NCBI GenBank assembly: GCA_035342095.1
Contig: DAOQWL010000008.1
Location: forward strand, 1-64,000
Reading direction: 5' to 3'
Length of the DNA: 64,000 bases
Origin: PLanc-01 sp035342095
GTDB lineage: Bacteria; Planctomycetota; Phycisphaerae; Sedimentisphaerales; Anaerobacaceae
Below, one piece after another: positions 15,385 through 22,300 of the stretch. Numbering within the stretch: the first letter of the stretch is position 1; each line of letters starts with the position of its first letter. A model generated the notes under the pieces. It had not been told where the DNA came from, searched no databases, and saw only the letters and a list, made by a program, of their open reading frames with translations. The translations under genes and the position numbers were made by a program.

Positions 15385-17484
15385 ATGTCTGATAGCATAA
15401 CAGGTGAATTCGGCCGCAACGTCTTCAATGAAGTGACCATGCGGGAGTGTCTACCCAAGAATGTATTCAAGTCCCTCAAGAAGACCCTGGACGGCGAGCA
15501 GCCGCTCGACCCGATTACCGCCGACGTGATCGCCAATGCGATGAAGGACTGGGCGATCGCCAAGGGGGCCACGCATTTCTGCCATTGGTTCCAGCCGATG
15601 ACGGGTCTGACCGCGGAGAAGCACGACGCGTTCATCTCACCGAGGGCGGACGGGCGGACGATCATGGAGTTCAGCGGCAAGGAGCTGATTCGAGGCGAGC
15701 CCGACGCTTCCTCCTTCCCATCCGGTGGCCTCCGCGCGACGTTCGAGGCCCGCGGCTACACCGCCTGGGACTGCACGTCGCCCGTCTTCGTGAAGGAGGA
15801 CGGCAAGAACATCACCCTATACATCCCGTGTGCGTTTTGCTCGTACACAGGCGAGGCGCTGGACAAGAAGACGCCTTTGCTGCGTTCGATGGACGCGCTG
15901 AACAAGCAGGCGGTCCGGGTCTTGAAGGCCCTGGGCGATATGACGACGACCCGCGTGACCGCGACGATGGGACCCGAGCAGGAGTATTTCCTGGTCGATC
16001 AGGCTTTCTACGCCAAGCGTCTGGACCTGCTGCTGACCGGGCGGACGCTGTTCGGGGCCAAGCCGCCCCGCGGGCAGGAGCTGGAAGACCACTACTTCGG
16101 CTCGCTGCATGAGCGGGTCGCGACGTTCATGAACGAGCTGAACAACGAGTTGTGGAAACTCGGGGTCACCGCCAAGACGCAGCACAACGAGGTCGCGCCC
16201 GCCCAGTACGAGCTGGCGCCGGTGTTCTCGACGATCAACGTGGCCGCGGACCACAACCAGTTGACGATGGACACGCTCCAGAAGGTGGCCCGCCGACACG
16301 GGTTCGTCTGCCTGCTGCACGAGAAGCCCTTTGCGGGCGTCAACGGCTCCGGCAAACACAACAACTGGAGCATGTGCACGGACACCGGTTTGAACCTCCT
16401 GGACCCGGGCGACACGCCGCACGACAACATGGTGTTCCTGGTCATGCTCTGCGCCGTCATCCGTGCGGTCGACAAGTACTCCAAGCTGCTGCGGGCCAGC
16501 GTCGCCAACGCGGGCAACGAGCACCGTCTCGGCGCCAACGAGGCGCCGCCCGCCATCGTGTCGGTCTTCCTCGGCGAGCAATTGACCGATATCTTCGATC
16601 AGTTGGCCAAGGGCGCCGCCAAGAACAGCAAGAAGGGCGGAACGATCAAGCTGGGTTCCTCGATCCTGCCTCCGCTGCCGAAGGACTCCACGGACCGCAA
16701 CCGGACGTCGCCGTTCGCGTTCACCGGCAACAAGTTCGAGTTCCGCATGGTGGGCTCCTCGCAGTCCATCTCCGGCCCGAGCTTCGTGCTGAACACGATT
16801 GTGGCCGACACGCTGAGCGAAGTCGCCGATGTCCTGGAAAAGGCCGAGGACGCGAAGGGCGCCGCACAGAAGATCCTGCAGGATATCGCGATCAAACACG
16901 CGCGAATCGTGTACAACGGGGACAACTACACCGAGGACTGGGTGGCCGAGGCCGCGAAGCGGGGTCTGCCGAATATCCGCTCGACGTATGAGTCGCTCCT
17001 GAGCTTCCCCACGGCGGAGCACATTGCCCTGTTCACGCGGCATGGCGTTCTCTCCAAGCACGAGGTGGAAGCACGCGCCGAACTGCTGCTCGAAGGGTAC
17101 AGCAAGCAGATCAACATCGAGGCTCAAACGATGCTGAACATGGCGAAGCGTCAGATCCTGCCGGCCTGCTGCGAGTACTCCGCCAAGCTGGGCAAGGCGG
17201 TGACCGCGGTGTCCAGCGCCGGCGTGTCCGCGGAGACGCAGAAGAAACTGCTCGAACGGGTCTGCGGCCTGATCACGACGATGGAGAGCCAGATCGAGGC
17301 CCTGGAGAAGGTCACAGGCAAGGCCGCCACCGTGCATGGCGCCGGCAAGCACGCGCAGAGTTACCGGGAGGATGTGCTGCCGGCGATGGGCGCCCTGCGT
17401 GAGACCGTGGACGAGCTGGAGACAATCGTCGATGCGAAGCTCTGGCCGCTCCCGTCCTACGCGGAGATGCTGTTCGTGCGGTGA
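15385..17484 (+). CDS. glnN: Glutamine synthetase type III
   Basis: A 699-residue class III glutamine synthetase, which makes glutamine from glutamate, ammonia and ATP. The length (about 700 residues against 450-470 for type I) and the sequence are diagnostic. The N-terminal GSIII region contains HFCHWFQPMTGLTAEKHDAF, the metal/glutamate region contains GPEQEYFLVD, and the nucleotide/ammonia region contains GVNGSGKHNNWSM. The C-terminal helical extension ends PSYAEMLFV. The ATG is six bases after AGGAG. GSIII enzymes form dodecamers and lack the type I adenylylation site. Together with gltBD downstream it completes a GS-GOGAT cycle, and the sigma-54 promoter upstream suggests nitrogen-limited induction. 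Confidence 0.96.
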   Translation: MSDSITGEFGRNVFNEVTMRECLPKNVFKSLKKTLDGEQPLDPITADVIANAMKDWAIAKGATHFCHWFQPMTGLTAEKHDAFISPRADGRTIMEFSGKELIRGEPDASSFPSGGLRATFEARGYTAWDCTSPVFVKEDGKNITLYIPCAFCSYTGEALDKKTPLLRSMDALNKQAVRVLKALGDMTTTRVTATMGPEQEYFLVDQAFYAKRLDLLLTGRTLFGAKPPRGQELEDHYFGSLHERVATFMNELNNELWKLGVTAKTQHNEVAPAQYELAPVFSTINVAADHNQLTMDTLQKVARRHGFVCLLHEKPFAGVNGSGKHNNWSMCTDTGLNLLDPGDTPHDNMVFLVMLCAVIRAVDKYSKLLRASVANAGNEHRLGANEAPPAIVSVFLGEQLTDIFDQLAKGAAKNSKKGGTIKLGSSILPPLPKDSTDRNRTSPFAFTGNKFEFRMVGSSQSISGPSFVLNTIVADTLSEVADVLEKAEDAKGAAQKILQDIAIKHARIVYNGDNYTEDWVAEAAKRGLPNIRSTYESLLSFPTAEHIALFTRHGVLSKHEVEARAELLLEGYSKQINIEAQTMLNMAKRQILPACCEYSAKLGKAVTAVSSAGVSAETQKKLLERVCGLITTMESQIEALEKVTGKAATVHGAGKHAQSYREDVLPAMGALRETVDELETIVDAKLWPLPSYAEMLFVR

Positions 17485-17598
17485 TTGCATGAACGCCGGC
17501 AGGCGACAATCTGGAGTCGACAGGCCGGAGATCGCGGGACATTCGTCGGAGGCCGAAAGCCTCCCATCCTGCGGCCTCCGGCCTCTGCCTTTCGGTTT

Positions 17599-17749
17599 GG
17601 TGGGCGAAGATCGACGAGAAGTAGGGCGTGTTCCCGTTGGCTTCGACCCACTCCTGGATCGCGATGTACCGCCTCGGGGGCGGACCGTGCGAATCGAACA
17701 GGGCACGCACCCTCGATCCCGCGCCATCGGCTCCGATGATGGCTATGTC
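17599..17749 (-). pseudogene. Remnant of a geranylgeranyl-reductase-like FAD oxidoreductase
   Basis: About 50 residues on the minus strand read FDIAIIGADGAGSRVRALF, then RRYIAIQEWVEANGNTPYFS and SIF. That is the internal FAD-binding stretch of the geranylgeranyl-reductase/FixC-like flavoprotein family. The conserved N-terminal GxGxxG region and the rest of the protein are absent; sequence beyond SSIFA no longer looks like the family. The fragment has no start or stop of its own and lies between glutamine synthetase and other minus-strand fragments. It is best read as a decayed gene. A hairpin GGAGGC-cgaaa-GCCTCC (17548-17564) lies just beyond it. Confidence 0.5.
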
Positions 17750-17821
17750 GAACCTGCTCGACAGTCCTCGTGTTCCGCTCACAGGGGAATGGAATCCCGC
17801 GACATGTCGGCTGATGACCCT

Positions 17822-18184
17822 TTACAATCCCACCCATGTCGCATGGGCGATGGTTCCGTTTGGATCGGTGTACACATCAATGGCCCGGCACGGAGGGGTG
17901 GTTGCGCAGTACCGCAGCAGCTTCTTCTCATTGCAGAAGGACCTATCTTTGATGGTCCCCCAGTAAAATACTTCGTCGGGATCGGAGCACTCATGCATCA
18001 ACGAGCCGAGCCGGTCGCTGATTTCCGCGAGGCGAACCCCAGGCTGTGCGAGGGCGAGCTGATCGAGAAGCTCCTGTCGTGATCGTCACTCCAGGTTCAA
18101 CCACACGACTGCGACTGTCGCGGTACAGCCATAGACCGCCAGGCTGACAACCGCGTATCTTCTGACACGGGCGAATCGTCGCAC
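17822..18184 (-). pseudogene. Small membrane-anchored protein gene with an in-frame UGA
   Basis: A single minus-strand frame runs from GTG at 18184 (GGAGG six bases upstream) to TAA at 17822-17824, broken only by TGA at 18086-18088. Before the TGA are 32 residues with a basic start (MRRFARVRRY) and one membrane helix (AVVSLAVYGCTATVAVVWL). After it are 86 residues of ordinary soluble protein (RSRQELLDQLALAQPGVRLA, FYWGTIKDRSFCNEKKLLRY, VYTDPNGTIAHATWVGL). Same-frame continuity and a coherent anchor-plus-domain design argue for one gene. The family is not recognised. It begins 27 bases after the GyrI-like gene and is probably in its operon. It may be a nonsense mutation, a read-through gene or a sequence error. 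Confidence 0.55.
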
Positions 18185-18211
18185 TCTTGCCTCCAGTTCT
18201 GCCCTGTGTGC

Positions 18212-18718
18212 CTACTTCGTGGGCAGGTAGATGTACGTCCGAAGTTCTTCCGGCGGGGTGGTCTGCGGGTCGTTGAGGTACTCCTCCCACATGGGCATGT
18301 AGCGGGACCAGTCCGCATCGGTCGTCATCAGGCCCTTGGTCTTGAGAAATTCGGTGATCTGTCCGTAGGTCTTGGCCAGTTCCGGGTAGGGTCCGCGATG
18401 CGTGAACCGCATTGCCTTCGCGTGCGCCAGACGCTTCACAGAGCCAGGACCGATCATCCGCGTCGTCGTGGGCGGGGCCGCGACGGGCACTGCGACCGTG
18501 AATCGCACGCCCTGCGGGCCGTGGGCGGTGTAGAGAGTTCGCGGCGGGCCGGACGGGGACAGCTTGTACTGCCGGACGAAGGACATCAACTCGTCGAAGG
18601 CGGTTCGTATTGCCCGACTGATGACGGCTGGATCCGGACCGCACACCCCGGGTATCTGCGCCGCCAGCACAGGCGGCACCTCGACCTCCGCATACTCCAA
18701 TACGTCAAACTGCAACAT
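18212..18718 (-). CDS. GyrI-like/AraC effector-binding domain protein
   Basis: A 168-residue stand-alone GyrI-like small-molecule-binding domain. It begins MLQFDVLEYAEVEVPPVLAA, has GVRFTVAVPV and MRFTHRGPYPELAKTYGQI in the expected order, and ends with EELRTYIYLPTK, the usual closing strand. This fold occurs as the effector domain of AraC-type regulators and as free proteins that bind hydrophobic ligands; no DNA-binding domain is attached here. The start is the ATG at 18718 with AAGGA eight bases upstream; ATG 18745 would add nine residues. The interrupted small membrane-protein gene follows 27 bases downstream on the same strand. Confidence 0.78.
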   Translation of the reverse strand: MLQFDVLEYAEVEVPPVLAAQIPGVCGPDPAVISRAIRTAFDELMSFVRQYKLSPSGPPRTLYTAHGPQGVRFTVAVPVAAPPTTTRMIGPGSVKRLAHAKAMRFTHRGPYPELAKTYGQITEFLKTKGLMTTDADWSRYMPMWEEYLNDPQTTPPEELRTYIYLPTK

Positions 18719-19194
18719 CACTGCATTCCTTACAGGGTGGGTCATCTCTGTGCCCAGGATTATGCCGACGTGTGCGTGGGAAAGCAAGGAGAATCCCAGA
18801 TGCGAAGCGACGACTGGAAACATAATGCGCCACCGCGGCCATCCGGAGGCTCGCCGTGCTTGCAGGGGCCAGATTCCGCGATCCCAACGGGCAGGGCTGG
18901 TCAGGGCAGAGGCCACAATCTGAGACAGCCTCGGATTGGCCAAGCCTGCGGCGACTCTCCATCCTGTGTGCTGCGGCTGCACCGCGTTTTCACTCGCCGC
19001 CGCAGATCTCCGTCAGTCGGTCCGAGGTCGGCATCTCCGGATGAAACTCGCCCTGCGGCCCGAGATGGCCGCCTTCGAGCCTTTTGAGTATGACGGGAAC
19101 GGTGTCCAGAACGGGGTGGATTCGGGTCGTTGTCTGCGTCGCGGCGGGGCCCCGACTTGCCGGCCAGAGGTCGCAACCGAGCGAGAAGAAAGAA
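18719..19194. other. Intergenic region without a supportable gene
   Basis: No ORF here has convincing protein character. A minus-strand stretch ending at 18990 (reading VLDTVPVILKRLEGGHLGPQ) looks slightly protein-like, but it has no start signal and would run through the terminator at 19195. It may be another gene remnant. Confidence 0.3.
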
Positions 19195-19224
19195 GGGGCT
19201 GCAGGTGGTTGGTCCTGCAGCCCC
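19195..19224 (-). terminator. Rho-independent terminator for the autotransporter gene
   Basis: A perfect 11-bp stem, GGGGCTGCAGG (19195-19205) with CCTGCAGCCCC (19214-19224), and an 8-base loop. On the minus strand it is followed by TTCTTTCTTCT. It lies about 100 bases beyond the autotransporter stop, in the right orientation. Confidence 0.75.
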
Positions 19225-19326
19225 AGTGTGTGACACGCAGCGGCATCGGAGGGGAGCACACGACGAGCCCTGCGTTATTTCATCTTGCGAGCCGGCTCGT
19301 CGTGCGTGCCGGCACAAATCATCTCC

Positions 19327-22300
19327 TTAGAAAGACCAACTGCACCGCAGCCAGACATTGTGACGGTCGGCGTCCGAGGAGTACTCCCCGTCGTAAGCGA
19401 GCGACAAGGCGTACGGGCTCTTGGCCAGCGTCAGGGATCCCGACAGCGTCATCGCCGTCCGATCGCGTTCCCACTTCACGTCCACCGGGTTGGCGCCGTT
19501 CACCGACTGTTCGACGGTGATCTCATCGTCCGTCAGGAGCTGGCGAATACCGATGGCCGCGGACGGCGTGACCTGTGTCTCGCCGCGGGTGAAGGTGCTG
19601 AGCCATCGGATGGACGCTTCCGCCTGGAGGTCATGCTGGTGCATACCCGAGTAGGTGGTGTCCCAGTTCGGATTCGTCGCATCGGTTGTGAACTCCTCGC
19701 GGTGGGTCCAGTACCAGTTCAGACCCGCTTCCGGCAGGAAGACGTGAGCGCCCCGGGTGATGGTGTATCCACCCATGACGGTGACCGCGGTGCCATAGCT
19801 GTTGTAGGAGGCGGACTCGCGTTCCTCCAGGTCCAGACCGGTCAGACCCGAGTAGTCATGGTCGCCATAGAAGGCGGTCAGACCGTAACGCAGAGTCCAC
19901 GGGTCCCAACGAGTCAGGCCGGTGAAACCGCCGATGATGACGTCCTGATCCTCGCTGTTGCGATTGTAGCCGTCGCCGGTATAGTCGATATCGGACTGGC
20001 CGTAGCCCAGGTACAGGCCCAGCAGGTTGTCCCCGACGTTCGCGGCATACCCGGCCGTGAATCCCCACAGCCCGGCGTCGTAACCCAGCGGGTCTGCGTC
20101 CTTGTCGATCCAGGAGTAGTAGGGCTCGAAGAACACGCCGGCCGACTTGGTGGCGGACGATCGCGCCAGAGCGAACGTTTCGGGCGTCGGGCCCGCATCG
20201 ACCACCAGATCGGATCCTGGGGACGACAGGAGATTCTGCATGAACAGGTTGCTTATGTGGCCATGAACAGTATCGATGGCCTGGGTGACCGCCTGTCTCT
20301 CGACCGCGGAGGAAGCCGTCGTTGCGGAGGCTTCCGGCGTATAGGCCAGCGACACCGCGTCATCTTCGCTGTTGAAGGTGTTCTGGTCGTGGTACGTGAC
20401 CGTGGTGTTGGGGTTCAGGGCCTCGACTGCGCCGAAGCTCCCGTCCACCCAGGCATTGGGTCCCAGTCTCTCAAAGAGGCAGTACTGCCGATCCCAGAGG
20501 GTCTCCCCGCTGACCGCGGTGACGGTGAGCGTCGCGTCGTTCAACTGCAGCGTCGCGCCGTTGGCGATTCCGAAGGTAGGCTGTCGCGGGTCGCCATCGA
20601 GGGTCATGTTGTACGTATCGACGAGGGTGGTCGTTCCCGAGCCGACGAAAACCTCATAGACTCTCGTGTCGGCGACGGGCCGGATGACTCCGGTGTTGGT
20701 CAGACGACCGCTGGAGCCCATGTAGATGCCATAGGCGTAGGAGTCGAAGCCTTCCCCGCCGATCGCGGTGGCCGTGATGCGTCCGGAGTTGATGACGTCG
20801 CCGTGTGCGTAGATGCCATAGGCGTAGGCGGAAGCATCCAGATAGGTGCCGTCAAGGTCGCAGTCATCGTCGGAGGCTTGATCCGCGTTGGCGTAGGCGT
20901 GTGCGTACGCTGCGGAATTGCCGTCGACCACGCCGCCTATCGCTGTGACGACGATGTCCCCGGTGTTGTTCACGTCCCAGGGATCACTAGTCTCGCAGGG
21001 CAGGTAGTCCACCTCGTCGCCAGACCAGATTCCATAGGCGTAGGCACGGGCATCGGCATTGGAATAAGCCTCCGCGCGGGCATAGGCGTCGGCGTAGCTC
21101 TCGCCGTCCGGGTCATTGGCGTCGGCAGTGGCTTCTCCGTACACCTCGGCAAAGGCGCCGGCATAGGCGGTGCCGCCTGTGGCTGTGACTGTGATAGTCG
21201 CCGTGTTGGTGACACCGCTGTCGGATGAGTAGAGGCCGTAGGCGCTGGCATAGGCATCGGCGTTCGCGTTGGCATAACCGTAGGCGTCCGCCTCGGCGCT
21301 CGCATAGGTTTCGGCGTCGTCTGCCGGCTCAAACTCAGCCTCGTCGGGCTCAGCGTAAGCGGAGGCTTCAGCCGTGGTTGTAACAGAGGCATTCGCAGTG
21401 GTGGTGCCGCCCGTGGCGGTGACGGTGATAGCCCCGGAGTTGACGATCTCGTCGTCAGCGTAGATGCCGTAGGCTTGGGCATAGGCGTTGGCGTTGGCGT
21501 AGGCGTGGGTGGTGGCGTCCGTGTAGTTGGCGTAGGCCTCGCCTTCCCCGGCAGTGGCGTCGGCATAGGCTCCCGCGTAGGCAGTGCTAGTGGCGTTGGC
21601 TACGCCGCCCGTGGCCACGACGTTGACGTCACCTGTGTTGTCGACGCAACTGTCGCCGTAGATTCCGTAAGCGTAGGCATAGGCGTAGGCATCGGAATAG
21701 CCGTAATTCTCCGCATCGGCGTCGGCGTCATCGTCCGCCGCGGCTTCTGCCTCGACGCTGGTTTCGGTGTAAGCGCTGGCCTCGCCGCCTGTGGCGACCA
21801 CGGTGATCAACCCTGCATTGTCGATGTCGCCGTTGGCCTCGATGCCGGTGGCGTAACCGGCCGCGTAGGCATCGGCTTCGGCGTAGGTGTAATCGACCTG
21901 AGCAGAGGCTTCAGCGTAGCCGCTCGTGGACGCGGTATTGGCGTCGGCTGTCGCGTTGGCGGAAACGGAGACGCCGCTGTAGGCATTGGCGTCCGCCACT
22001 CCACCGGCGCCGGTGACGGTGATTGCACCTGTGTTCGTGACATCTCCGTCGGCCTCGATGCCGGTGGCGTTGCCATGAGCATATGCGTAGGCATAGCTGC
22101 GGGCGCCCGTGCTGGCGTCGGCATTGGCATAGGCGCTGTCATCCCCGGCCGTATTGGCGTCGGCTGTGGCTTGGGCCTGACTGCTGGCATAGGCATCCGC
22201 CACGTCGGCGCGAGCCGTGCCGCCGGTTGACGTGACGGTAATAGTCCCGGTGTTGTTCACGTCGCCGTCGGCGTCAATTCCGTAGCCGTAGGCGCTGGCC

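Noticed and set aside
18990..19259. 89-codon minus-strand ORF with a protein-like tail
   Set aside because: It runs through the strong terminator at 19195, lacks a start signal and has no recognisable domain.
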